Made by a program: the position numbers and the translations under genes
In this document: in pieces, positions 42,441-50,334 of the stretch
How positions within the stretch are numbered: the first letter of the stretch is position 1
Layout: each line of letters begins with the position of its first letter
Notes under the pieces: model-generated
Seen by the model: only the letters and a program-made list of their open reading frames with translations
Databases searched by the model: none
What the model was told of the DNA's origin: nothing
From: DATCRE01 sp964235605
GTDB lineage: Bacteria; Bacteroidota; Bacteroidia; Cytophagales; Cyclobacteriaceae
Length of the DNA: 64,000 bases
Direction of reading: 5' to 3'
Assembly (NCBI GenBank): GCA_964235605.1
Contig: CAXSCR010000015.1
Coordinates: forward strand, 1 to 64,000

Positions 42441-43349
42441 CTAGCTCGATGTAATGATTTCCTTAACCTCTTGTTTTACAATAAAGACTGCTGTCTTATC
42501 TGGAACGATTCCTCCGCCATATTGCTTTGCATACAGATGGGTAAACTCTGCACCAAAAAATAAAATTATCGATGAATAGTAAACCCATAACAATATAATT
42601 ATAACAGAGGCAGCTGCTCCGTAAGTTATTCCTATGTTAGAATTACCCAAATAATACCCGATTATAAATTTTCCAAGTATAAAAAGTATAGCCGTAAATA
42701 TTGCCCCTATAAAAGCATCTTTCCATTTTATAGTAGCATCTGGTAATACCTTAAAAATAATTGCAAACAAACAGGTTATAACAACAAAAATCGCAATTAG
42801 ATTAAACGCATAAAAGACATAGGCTAAGTCGGCGAACAACAGTGTCGTCTTTTCATTTAACAGATCCATTAATGCATTGACTAATAAAGATACCAATAAT
42901 ATAAAACCAAAACTTACGATTAGAGAAAAAGACAATAGTCTATTCATTATCAATTTAACCCATCCTTTTTTTGGTTTTGCTTTTACAGACCATATGTAAT
43001 TTATTGAATCTTGAATTTCAGTGAATACTCCAGTAGCGCCAACTAACAATGCTATCACGCCTATAATAGTACCTACTGTAGTGTGCCTAGATGTTTTGAT
43101 ATTCTGTATTATTTCCTGAATTTGCAAGGCTGTTTCGCTTCCAACTAAGTTTTTGATCTGCCAGTATATTTTACCCTGTACCGCTTCTGCACCAAAGAAG
43201 AAACCTGCCAAAGACATAATTACAATGAGTAATGGAGCAAACGAAAAAATAGTATAATAAGATAACGAGGCGCTTAATTTAATTGCATCATCAGCTACAA
43301 ACTGACTCCCTGATTTCTTAATAAGGCCAAAGTACGCACTAATTTTCAT
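42441..43349 (-). CDS. YihY/virulence factor BrkB family membrane protein
   Basis: A 302-residue inner-membrane protein with about six helices. Family marks are DDAIKLSASLSYYTIFSFAPLLIV (near 20), the GATGVFTEIQDSINYIW segment near 105 and the closing YYSSIILFFGAEFTHLYA. Once named ribonuclease BN in error, the family is of unknown function and is often found in stress loci. Its start overlaps the AI-2E-type transporter stop by four bases (ATGA), so the two are coupled. Confidence 0.93.
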   Translation of the reverse strand: MKISAYFGLIKKSGSQFVADDAIKLSASLSYYTIFSFAPLLIVIMSLAGFFFGAEAVQGKIYWQIKNLVGSETALQIQEIIQNIKTSRHTTVGTIIGVIALLVGATGVFTEIQDSINYIWSVKAKPKKGWVKLIMNRLLSFSLIVSFGFILLVSLLVNALMDLLNEKTTLLFADLAYVFYAFNLIAIFVVITCLFAIIFKVLPDATIKWKDAFIGAIFTAILFILGKFIIGYYLGNSNIGITYGAAASVIIILLWVYYSSIILFFGAEFTHLYAKQYGGGIVPDKTAVFIVKQEVKEIITSS

Positions 43350-44428
43350 GTATTCTGGACCAGAACTTTTTTAGGCTCGTCACTATCATCACCAAGCACC
43401 ATTCCATATGGTTTCAAGGGTTCAATACGATCGAAAATAACTTTTAGAATTGCGAGTCCTGGTATGGAAAGAAACATACCCGATATGCCACAAATTGCAC
43501 CACCAATAAAGACTCCAACGATGGCTGCAAGTGCGTTTATTTTAACTCTTGATCCAACAATAAGCGGCATTAATAAATTATTGTCGATAAATTGAACGGC
43601 TGCAAGTATTGCTCCTACCCAAACTACATCCGCTAAATTTTCTGAGGATATCAATGTGATAAGCATACAAAAAACGTTCGCTACCAACATGCCCACATAA
43701 GGTACGAGGTTAAGTAATGCAGCCACTAGTCCTAAAAAAATTGCATACTGAATTCCTAGTATTAAAAATCCAGCTGCATTAAGTAAAAAGACAATCACCA
43801 TTTCAGTGAGTAAGCCCGTAATGTAACTTTGCGATACAAGTTGGGATTCATGGAGTATGTCAATCACTCTGTCTTCTTCACTTCTTTTAAATATGTCGAC
43901 TAAAAACCGCTTAATTAAACTCCTATAAAATAGGAACAGGAACGTATAGATGGGCATGATTACAATGTAAGCTAGCATGCTTGTAAGGGAAACTACGGTT
44001 TGCCCCACAATACCCCCAGCATCCATTTCCTTTGTAGTATCTTTTATGTACTGTTCTTGCTTACGTACATCTATGTTAAAATTAGTATGAATCCATTCCT
44101 TCAATGATGATATAAGATTAGCTAATCGTTCCTTTATGGCCGGAAGATCATCAAGAAAATTTCCTATTTGAGCAGATAAAAAATAAACAATAGCCGCCAA
44201 TAGTAGCATTGCTACAATTAACGTGACGATGATGGAAAAAAATCTATTAAATTTAAATCTTTGGAGAAGTTGAACTGTAGGTAACAATAATATAGCAAGT
44301 AAAATTGCAATAAACATGGGTACCAGAATGTCTTGGCCTATATAGAGGGCAAATATCAATATAGAAATGCTCAGCAGATTAAAGGCAAGTTTCTTATAAA
44401 ATGGATCTTGAATTGTAGTAGTCTTCAT
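43346..44428 (-). CDS. AI-2E family transporter
   Basis: About 360 residues with seven or eight membrane helices in the AI-2E/PerM/YdgG family pattern: paired N-terminal helices, a periplasmic helical domain (about 80-150) and the conserved NLVPYVGMLVANVFCMLITL and ...GSRVKINALAAIVGVFIGGAICGISGMFLSIPGLAILKVI. Members move autoinducer-2, solutes or sodium. A longer start at 44455 would lie in the upstream terminator's T tract, so I prefer 44428. It is the first gene of a pair with yihY. Confidence 0.92.
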   Translation of the reverse strand: MKTTTIQDPFYKKLAFNLLSISILIFALYIGQDILVPMFIAILLAILLLPTVQLLQRFKFNRFFSIIVTLIVAMLLLAAIVYFLSAQIGNFLDDLPAIKERLANLISSLKEWIHTNFNIDVRKQEQYIKDTTKEMDAGGIVGQTVVSLTSMLAYIVIMPIYTFLFLFYRSLIKRFLVDIFKRSEEDRVIDILHESQLVSQSYITGLLTEMVIVFLLNAAGFLILGIQYAIFLGLVAALLNLVPYVGMLVANVFCMLITLISSENLADVVWVGAILAAVQFIDNNLLMPLIVGSRVKINALAAIVGVFIGGAICGISGMFLSIPGLAILKVIFDRIEPLKPYGMVLGDDSDEPKKVLVQNT

Positions 44429-44441
44429 AATTAAATTGGTT

Positions 44442-44490
44442 AAAAAAACTGCCATCTTTTATACTAGTAGTATGTATAAAAAGATGGCAG
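44442..44490 (-). terminator. terminator of the minus-strand lmo0937-like gene
   Basis: On the minus strand CTGCCATCTTTTTATAC and GTATAAAAGATGGCAG pair over 16 bases (one bulge) around nine bases, followed by T7. The right arm plus T tract also reads TGGCAGTTTTTTTAAC, which mimics the promoter-like element; the strong stem makes terminator the better call. Confidence 0.88.
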
Positions 44491-44516
44491 TAGCACAAAA
44501 TCCTGACTTCTAAATA

Positions 44517-44669
44517 TCAAATTCTTCTTCCTTGGATAACTCCCAGGAGCAAGGAAACCACAGCAATTACAAGCAGTATATGAATCAATCCTGTAGCGCT
44601 ATATGCAAAGAAACCAACAAGCCAAGAGATCACTAATATGACTGCAACGATATACAAAATACTTCTCAT
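44517..44669 (-). CDS. lmo0937 family membrane micro-protein (first copy)
   Basis: A 50-residue protein of two membrane helices with the family plan: MRSILYIVAVILVISWLVGF, a short AYSATGLIH loop and ILLVIAVVSLLLG, ending in GRRI. Such peptides are found in stress loci of Bacteroidota and Firmicutes and have no known mechanism. It is divergent from a second copy at 44927. A TGGCAT element lies 55 bases upstream and a strong terminator follows. Confidence 0.88.
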   Translation of the reverse strand: MRSILYIVAVILVISWLVGFFAYSATGLIHILLVIAVVSLLLGVIQGRRI

Positions 44670-44708
44670 AACATTTTTATTTAGTTTATTTTCAGTTTAA
44701 ATACCTTT

Positions 44709-44724
44709 TGAAAAATATATGCCA
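44709..44724 (-). promoter_or_regulatory. TGGCA/T-run promoter-like element before lmo0937-like gene 1
   Basis: TGGCATATATTTTTCA on the minus strand, 55 bases before the ATG at 44669. Read as a -24/-12 site it gives TGGCAT-N5-TTTCA. Confidence 0.42.
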
Positions 44725-44881
44725 GACCATGATTAAACATGAGTTTAGGTATTATTAGACTATATACGGTAACAATTCCGCCCATTTTCAATTTGGTTGC
44801 ATCGCGGATTTAATTCTACACATTCAGGTACATAGTGAGTTAGTTCTTATCAATTATTGAGCGCCACCGTTTACTAAATAG

Positions 44882-44897
44882 TGGCAAGCTTTTTACA
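44882..44897 (+). promoter_or_regulatory. TGGCA/T-run promoter-like element before lmo0937-like gene 2
   Basis: TGGCAAGCTTTTTACA, 45 bases before the ATG at 44927. It agrees with the fatty-acid-hydroxylase site (TGGCATGGTTTTTACA) at 14 of 16 positions. Confidence 0.48.
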
Positions 44898-44926
44898 TCA
44901 TAGTAAGTCCACATAAATCCATCCCT

Positions 44927-45073
44927 ATGAGGAATATCTTATTTATTATCGCTGTACTACTCATAATTGCTTGGGTACTTGGACTCTTTGTGTACGGCAT
45001 TGTTGGTCTGATTAACATTCTTGTTGTGTTAGGCATAATATCTATGCTTTTCGGCGTGATGAGAAAAGCTTAA
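44927..45073 (+). CDS. lmo0937 family membrane micro-protein (second copy)
   Basis: A 48-residue two-helix protein, MRNILFIIAVLLIIAWVLGL then a short YGIVGLIN loop and a second helix ending in MRKA. It aligns over its whole length with the divergent 50-residue copy at 44517-44669, so the two are paralogues. A DUF748 gene starts 12 bases downstream on the same strand, almost certainly in the same transcript, which places it in envelope stress. Confidence 0.88.
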   Translation: MRNILFIIAVLLIIAWVLGLFVYGIVGLINILVVLGIISMLFGVMRKA

Positions 45074-45085
45074 AATTAAAAATTT

Positions 45086-46282
45086 ATGAAAGTTAAATTG
45101 AGTAGTAAAAGTAGTAAAAAAAAATCATGGCGTATTGTAATTGGTGTCATCCTTATACTCTTAATTGCTTTTCGACTTTACTTACCAACCCTAGTTTTAG
45201 ATTTTGTAAACAAGAAATTAGCTGAAATAAATGGCTATTCAGGTCATGTACACGATATTGATTTAAGTCTTATCTTGGGTTCATACAAAATTAAAAACCT
45301 CGAATTAAATAAGATCGGTGGAAAGATACCTATACCCTTCTTTCAAGCCAATGCAATTGATATTTCTGTTGAGTGGAAAGCCCTGTTCAAAGGGGCAATT
45401 GTGGCGGAGATTGAAGTTGATAAACCGATTTTAAATTTTGTAAAAGGACCCACTGAAGCAACGTCTCAAACCAGTATTGATAAAGATTGGCAAGACGTGG
45501 TAGATGACCTTATCCCATTAAAAATAAATCGTTTCGCCATTAACAATGGTGAAATCCACTATCGCGACTTTCATAGTAAACCGAAATTAGATCTACTTAT
45601 GGAACAAGTTACAGTTGTTGCTGAGAATCTATCAAATGCTAATGATAACACTGAGTTGCTGCCCTCAACAGCTAATGCAACGGCTTTTGTATATGGAGGG
45701 AAAGCAACATTTAATATGAAGCTTAACCCTTTAGAAAAGACACCTACTTTTGATTTAAATGCTGAGCTTAAAGATCTTAATATTGTCAAACTTAATGATT
45801 TCTTAAGAGCATATGGAAATTTTGATGTACATGATGGGAACCTCAGTGTGTATGTTGAAGCTGCTGCAAAAAATAATAAGTTGACAGGATACACGAAACC
45901 CATTATAAAGGATTTAAAAGTTGTTAGTTGGAAAGAGGATAAAGACAATGTTATTAAACTTGCCTGGGAAAGCCTTATCGGACTAGGTGCTTGGATATTT
46001 AAGAATCATCCGAAAGACCAATTGGCAACTCAAGTTACCTTTGAGGGCAACCTCAATAAACCCGATGTAGATGTGTGGGGTATTATTGGCGAAACGTTAC
46101 GAAATGCTTTTATTCAAGCACTTTACCCCTCTCTAGAAAATTCAGTATCAATCAACTCTCCAATTAAAGAGGAAAAGAAGAAAGGTTTTTTAAAGAATGT
46201 ATTTGACGGCAAACAAGACGCCAAAGGTGACAAAAAGGAAAAGAAAAACAGGAGAAGACATAAAAAAGATACAAAAGATTAA
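45086..46282 (+). CDS. DUF748/AsmA-like envelope protein
   Basis: A 398-residue protein with one N-terminal membrane helix (about 15-35) and a periplasmic part rich in beta structure (VHDIDLSLILGSYKIKNLELNKI, KPILNFVKGP, HDGNLSVYVEAA), as in DUF748 and AsmA-like proteins that bridge membranes or act in lipid transfer. The last 40 residues are a Lys-rich tail (EKKNRRRHKKDTKD). It follows an lmo0937-like gene in an apparent operon. A longer protein of related design is encoded at 48705. The family call is fair, function inferred. Confidence 0.75.
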   Translation: MKVKLSSKSSKKKSWRIVIGVILILLIAFRLYLPTLVLDFVNKKLAEINGYSGHVHDIDLSLILGSYKIKNLELNKIGGKIPIPFFQANAIDISVEWKALFKGAIVAEIEVDKPILNFVKGPTEATSQTSIDKDWQDVVDDLIPLKINRFAINNGEIHYRDFHSKPKLDLLMEQVTVVAENLSNANDNTELLPSTANATAFVYGGKATFNMKLNPLEKTPTFDLNAELKDLNIVKLNDFLRAYGNFDVHDGNLSVYVEAAAKNNKLTGYTKPIIKDLKVVSWKEDKDNVIKLAWESLIGLGAWIFKNHPKDQLATQVTFEGNLNKPDVDVWGIIGETLRNAFIQALYPSLENSVSINSPIKEEKKKGFLKNVFDGKQDAKGDKKEKKNRRRHKKDTKD

Positions 46283-46292
46283 TGATGCCTGC

Positions 46293-46310
46293 TGTAGAAT
46301 CGTTTCTACA
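46293..46310. promoter_or_regulatory. TGTAGAA-N4-TTCTACA palindrome before the DUF892 gene
   Basis: The same perfect seven-base inverted repeat as upstream of rpoN (34921-34938), with spacer TCGT. It is centred about 32 bases before the TGGTAC element at 46333 and 78 bases before the start codon. Confidence 0.5.
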
Positions 46311-46332
46311 TAACTTCTATCCTTATGAAAAG

Positions 46333-46351
46333 TGGTACAGTTATTTTATAC
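46333..46351 (+). promoter_or_regulatory. TGGCA/T-run promoter-like element before DUF892 gene
   Basis: TGGTACAGTTATTTTATAC, 46 bases before the ATG at 46379. One base differs from TGGCA. Confidence 0.4.
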
Positions 46352-46378
46352 CCATTGTAGCAACAAAATTTAATGGTC

Positions 46379-47011
46379 ATGGAAAAAACTAAATCTTCAA
46401 TATCTGCCAATAAATCACAGGGTTCTGCTCGTATTTCTACTGCTATATTAGCAAATGATTCTGCACTTCAAGAGTTGTTCGTTGATCAGTTAAAAGATAT
46501 TTATTGGGCTGAAAAGCACCTTACAAAATCGCTACCTAAGCTACAAAAAGCTGCCACAAGTGACGAATTAAAAGAAGCTTTGGAAAACCATCTTGCTGTA
46601 ACAGAAGATCAAGTCACTCAACTTGAGAAAGTCTTTCAAATATTGGGAAAAAAAGCGCAAGCAAAAAAATGCGAAGCAATGGAAGGCCTTATAAAAGAAG
46701 GTGCAACAATTATTGAAGAAACAGAAAAAGGTACTTTAACAAGAGATGTCGGATTGATTATGGCCGCCCAGAAAGTTGAGCACTATGAAATAGCGACTTA
46801 TGGTAGTCTTGTTCAACTGGCTAAAACATTAAATCTACCAGATATTGCAAGCATTTTACAGGGAATATTGAACGAAGAAAAAGAAGCCGATCAAACACTA
46901 ACCAATGTAGCTGAAAATAACATTAATGCTAAAGCTAGTATAGACGAGGAGGATGAGGAGGAAGTTGAAGTAAGTAAAACAAGGCCCGGGAGTGACGAAG
47001 AAAATGAATAA
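46379..47011 (+). CDS. ferritin-like DUF892 (YciF/YciE type) stress protein
   Basis: About 210 residues. A Ser/Lys-rich N terminus is followed by a four-helix ferritin-like DUF892 domain (about 35-185: LQELFVDQLKDIYWAEKHLTKSLPKL, ENHLAVTEDQVTQLEKVF, KVEHYEIATYGSLVQLA, LNEEKEADQTLT), whose Glu and His positions could hold a metal pair. The C terminus is very acidic (DEEDEEEVEV). YciF-type proteins rise under osmotic and oxidative stress. The start at 46379 is preferred over an ATG six bases earlier. A TGTAGAA palindrome and a TGGTAC element lie upstream. Confidence 0.92.
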   Translation: MEKTKSSISANKSQGSARISTAILANDSALQELFVDQLKDIYWAEKHLTKSLPKLQKAATSDELKEALENHLAVTEDQVTQLEKVFQILGKKAQAKKCEAMEGLIKEGATIIEETEKGTLTRDVGLIMAAQKVEHYEIATYGSLVQLAKTLNLPDIASILQGILNEEKEADQTLTNVAENNINAKASIDEEDEEEVEVSKTRPGSDEENE

Positions 47012-47028
47012 TGCATAACTAATAATAT

Positions 47029-47064
47029 AAGAAAGTCAGACTAAAGTCTGACTTTCTTGCTTTA
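47029..47064 (+). terminator. terminator after DUF892 gene
   Basis: AAGAAAGTCAGAC and GTCTGACTTTCTT pair perfectly over 13 bases around TAAA, followed by GCTTTATAAATT. The stem is strong but the T tract weak, so read-through to the next gene is possible. Confidence 0.75.
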
Positions 47065-47084
47065 TAAATTAATAAATAATATCC

Positions 47085-47582
47085 ATGATAAACGCTAGAA
47101 CAAAAAACCAACTATCAAAGACTAAGTTTAATAACGTATTTGATTTTATTGCTACTAAAGTTACAAGAGCTTCTGGTAGTCCGGCAGCTTTTATTATTGC
47201 TTTTTTGTTAATTATAGTTTGGTTGGCCTCGGGACCTATTTTTGATTTTTCTGATACATGGCAATTAATTATTAACACTAGTACAACCATCATTACTTTT
47301 CTTATGGTCTTTATTATTCAACAGTCGCAAAATAAAGATACAATGGCGATTCAATTAAAATTAAATGAGCTTATAGCAAGCAATGCTAATGCAAGCAATC
47401 GATTAATTGACATTGAAGATTTAACGGATCAAGAACTTCAAGTACTAAAGAAATATTATGTTAAGCTTTCTAAAATATCAGCAAAAGAGAGTGATCTACA
47501 TGTAACGCACTCATTAGATGACGCCAAACAAAACCAGACCAATAAAAATCGTCTTAAGAAAAAGCAAAAATTGACTGCATAA
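47085..47582 (+). CDS. low-affinity iron permease family protein
   Basis: A 165-residue membrane protein with two helices (about 32-52 and 60-85) and the family pattern FDFIATKVTRASGSPAAFIIAFLLIIVWLASGP, DTWQLIINTSTTIITFLMVFIIQQSQNKD, then AIQLKLNELI. A helical, basic cytoplasmic tail completes it. The family takes its name from yeast Fet4-like proteins, but the bacterial members are short and iron transport is unproven. It follows the DUF892 gene by 73 bases with only a weak terminator between, and has no TGGCA element of its own. Confidence 0.88.
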   Translation: MINARTKNQLSKTKFNNVFDFIATKVTRASGSPAAFIIAFLLIIVWLASGPIFDFSDTWQLIINTSTTIITFLMVFIIQQSQNKDTMAIQLKLNELIASNANASNRLIDIEDLTDQELQVLKKYYVKLSKISAKESDLHVTHSLDDAKQNQTNKNRLKKKQKLTA

Positions 47583-47767
47583 CTATTGCGGTCGCTCAAA
47601 GTATAAGATCGCACAAAGAATTTCTCCATGTACAAAAATTATCTGAAGAAAGTGGCAGCGGCTTATCTCGTATAGTGAGAGAAAACGGATTAAATTAAAA
47701 TTTCAAAGTTGTACTATTTCCCGGTTGGTGTTAAAAGACGACATCACTGCATAAGGTTTAAATAAGT

Positions 47768-47785
47768 TGGAATAGTTTTTTGACT
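47768..47785 (+). promoter_or_regulatory. TGGCA/T-run promoter-like element before PA2169-like gene
   Basis: TGGAATAGTTTTTTGACT, 45 bases before the ATG at 47813. The ten-base block ACTATTTCCC (47713-47722) precedes it as it precedes the ytxH site. Confidence 0.35.
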
Positions 47786-47812
47786 ATCTCTATAAATAAA
47801 TTAGACATAATT

Positions 47813-48292
47813 ATGGAAGCTATAGAAAGCACAACCGAGGTTCTTAATGACCTCTTAAAAATTAATAACGATCGCATTGAAGGCTATGAAAAAGCATCCA
47901 ATGAAACAGAGGATTTAGATTTAAAGACTGTATTTAGAACAATGGCGGATGAAAGTAGAGTTTACGCCAATCGACTTTCTCAATTAATTTCCGAGCATGG
48001 TGGCGAGCCTGAAGTAGGAAGCACTACTACCTCTGGTAAACTATATCGCGTATGGATGGACGTTAAGGCAACTTTTACCGGTAAGGATAGAAAAGCCATT
48101 TTAAACGCGTGTGAATTTGGAGAGGATGCAGCCCAAGCAGCCTATAAAAATGCCATAGCAAACTATGAGTTATCAGGCGTTGCAAGAGAAATAATAACTG
48201 AACAGCAAAGTGCGCTGCGTGAATCTCATGACATGATTAAAAAGTACCGCGATATGCAAATACTTCATGATAAAAACATAAACAATTTATAA
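47813..48292 (+). CDS. PA2169 family four-helix-bundle protein (DUF2383)
   Basis: About 159 residues, fully helical. The family pattern is clear: STTEVLNDLLKINNDRIEGYEKAS, MADESRVYANRLSQLISEHGGEPE near residue 50, and CEFGEDAAQAAYKNAIA near 105. The fold resembles ferritin-like bundles. These proteins are common in Bacteroidota and Pseudomonas stress loci and their role is unknown. I start at MEAIESTTE (47813), since the longer frame from 47780 starts with TTG inside the promoter-like element. A terminator follows. Confidence 0.92.
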   Translation: MEAIESTTEVLNDLLKINNDRIEGYEKASNETEDLDLKTVFRTMADESRVYANRLSQLISEHGGEPEVGSTTTSGKLYRVWMDVKATFTGKDRKAILNACEFGEDAAQAAYKNAIANYELSGVAREIITEQQSALRESHDMIKKYRDMQILHDKNINNL

Positions 48293-48312
48293 GTAACAAC
48301 TCGATGAATTGG

Positions 48313-48340
48313 AAGCCGGTCGTAATGGCCGGCTTTTTTT
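48313..48340 (+). terminator. terminator after PA2169-like gene
   Basis: AAGCCGG and CCGGCTT pair around nine bases, followed by T7. It lies 21 bases after the stop codon. Confidence 0.9.
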
Positions 48341-48369
48341 AATTTTATCTTATTAACTTAACCACTATT

Positions 48370-48705
48370 ATGAAAATTATCAGCAATACACCCGATTTAA
48401 AAACGCTTACAAGTTGCCTTGAATATCTTAAAGGAGAAGGGTACACTGACGATTTTAGAATAAGTGGATCTGAGTTATTGTCTTCTTCAAATAGAGGAAG
48501 ATTTCGGCCCGAGCAAGTAAAAATTAACAATTTCTATAGATTTGAGGGCCCTTCAAATCCAGACGACAATTCTATTTTATACGCTATAGAAACTGAAGAT
48601 GGCACAAAAGGTACTTTAATAGATGCTTATGGCGTTTATTCTGATAGTGAAGTGGGTAGTTTCATTGTAAGTGTTGAGGATATACAAAAGAAAGCAGTAA
48701 AATAA
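48370..48705 (+). CDS. small conserved protein, unknown
   Basis: A 111-residue soluble protein, rich in polar and acidic residues, with the segments TLTSCLEYLKGEGYTDDFRIS near the start and FEGPSNPDDNSILYAIETEDGTKGTLIDAYG in the centre. Similar Bacteroidota proteins are sometimes labelled phosphoribosylpyrophosphate synthetase, which is certainly wrong at this size: no PRPP motif is present. Its last base is the first base of the next start codon, so it is coupled to the AsmA-like gene. Function unknown. Confidence 0.7.
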   Translation: MKIISNTPDLKTLTSCLEYLKGEGYTDDFRISGSELLSSSNRGRFRPEQVKINNFYRFEGPSNPDDNSILYAIETEDGTKGTLIDAYGVYSDSEVGSFIVSVEDIQKKAVK

Positions 48706-50282
48706 TGAAGAGACGAACCAAAATCACGCTGTCTGTAATTGTAATTACACTGGCAGTAATAGCGTATTTTGCTGGTCCATCTTTAATATTTTATGTAATT
48801 GAAAAACGCATCATTGCAGCTATTGAAAAACTGCGTGTTGATGGGTTAGAAATCAAATACGACACCTTATATAGCCAAACTGGTAACGTCATTTTTAAAG
48901 GCATGCGGATTAAAACAATTACAGAGAAACGTAATTGTGGTAATGAGGTAATGACCGCTACTATCCCTTTATTAGAAATTGAGGATGTACATATACTCCC
49001 TATTTTATTTAATCGTACACTCGAACTTGGGTCGTTGAAGCTTGATCATCCTGACATTATATTTAACCTTACCGCGAGCCAAAATCCTGACAAAAAGAAA
49101 GAAAAGAATAAAGATCTAGAGACACTCCGCATTAACAAATTTATAATTAACGCTGCGTCTCTATCTTTTTTAGATAGCGCATCGTGTGACATATCGACAA
49201 AGATTGAATTAACCTTAAATGTATCTTCCCTTACCGCTAAAGATTTACATCTCGACTCTATTAAGTGGAGTTTATCAGATGCAATCGCATCAGCCATCAA
49301 AGTGGTTCTTCCAAAAAAGTATTATAATATTAAAATTAAAGAAGCTTCATACTCAGCGAGCGAAAAATCCTTAAGCATAGACTCTCTGCACGTAATCCCT
49401 GATTTTGATAACGTAGAGTTCGTTCGTAAATCAGTATACCAAACCGATAGAATTCATTTAGTAGTACCTTCATTGAAGGCACGGGGAGTTGAACTTGCTT
49501 CAAGCAAGCAGAAGTTTTTTCAAGTCAAACATATTACTATGGGGTTTTGGGGCGAAGTGTTTAGAGATAAACGTTACCCCTTTAAAGGGAAAGAGAACCT
49601 ATTACCTAGCGCGTTAATACATAATGCTGCATTACTTTTTCAAGTTGATACACTAGCGTTAAAAGAGAGCTTTGTATCCTACGAAGAGTTTCCTGAAGGC
49701 GGCTCTCAAGCAGGTAAAGTCTTCTTTAATAAGCTTAAGAGCACAATTTATAATATATCCAACGTATCGAAAAATGACATGGTGATGGAAGCTAGCGCAA
49801 ACTTTATGGATGCAGGCTTACTGAATGTTAAATTCACTTTACCCGAAAATCCTAACAAAGCGTATACTGCTTTAGGTTCGATAACCAATTTTTCAATGCC
49901 CAAAATAAATTCCATGTTAACACCTGCAGCGAACGTAGAAATAACGTCAGGCGTATTAGATGAAATGAAATTCAACTTTGTATATAATGACTTTCGTTCA
50001 GACGGCACGCTGGTGCTAAACTATAGAGATTTAAAAATCGTCAGTCTGAAAAAAGATAAAAAAGAACAAAACCAGCTTCTAACATTTATATTAACGCTAT
50101 TTGTTAAAAAAAATATTGACTCACATACATGCATCGCTAATAAAACAGGAACAATCCTTTTTTATCGTGATAGTCAAAAATCAATTTTTAATTATTGGTG
50201 GAAATCAGTTTTAAGCGGAATCAAATCGGTTTACGATCTTGATAAAATCTCTGACACATCCGGTCAAAATAAAAAGAGATAG
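48705..50282 (+). CDS. large AsmA/DUF748-like envelope protein
   Basis: A 525-residue protein with one N-terminal helix (about 7-30) and a long beta-rich periplasmic part (for example GLEIKYDTLYSQTGNVIFKGMRIKTI, LGSLKLDHPDIIFNL, LSIDSLHVIPDFDNVEF), reminiscent of AsmA-like and DUF748 proteins that form lipid-carrying grooves. Residues EKNKDLETL form a charged linker near 130. The start overlaps the previous stop by one base. It is the second such protein in the island (the other is at 45086), so a lipid or envelope role is likely but inferred. Confidence 0.65.
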   Translation: MKRRTKITLSVIVITLAVIAYFAGPSLIFYVIEKRIIAAIEKLRVDGLEIKYDTLYSQTGNVIFKGMRIKTITEKRNCGNEVMTATIPLLEIEDVHILPILFNRTLELGSLKLDHPDIIFNLTASQNPDKKKEKNKDLETLRINKFIINAASLSFLDSASCDISTKIELTLNVSSLTAKDLHLDSIKWSLSDAIASAIKVVLPKKYYNIKIKEASYSASEKSLSIDSLHVIPDFDNVEFVRKSVYQTDRIHLVVPSLKARGVELASSKQKFFQVKHITMGFWGEVFRDKRYPFKGKENLLPSALIHNAALLFQVDTLALKESFVSYEEFPEGGSQAGKVFFNKLKSTIYNISNVSKNDMVMEASANFMDAGLLNVKFTLPENPNKAYTALGSITNFSMPKINSMLTPAANVEITSGVLDEMKFNFVYNDFRSDGTLVLNYRDLKIVSLKKDKKEQNQLLTFILTLFVKKNIDSHTCIANKTGTILFYRDSQKSIFNYWWKSVLSGIKSVYDLDKISDTSGQNKKR

Positions 50283-50334
50283 ATAAGCATACAAGGTATG
50301 GCGTACGTACTCGCTGGATACAGCTATTATTTTA

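Noticed and set aside
48326..48345. TGGCC followed by a T run, similar to the promoter-like element
   Set aside because: It is the right arm and T tract of the PA2169-gene terminator.
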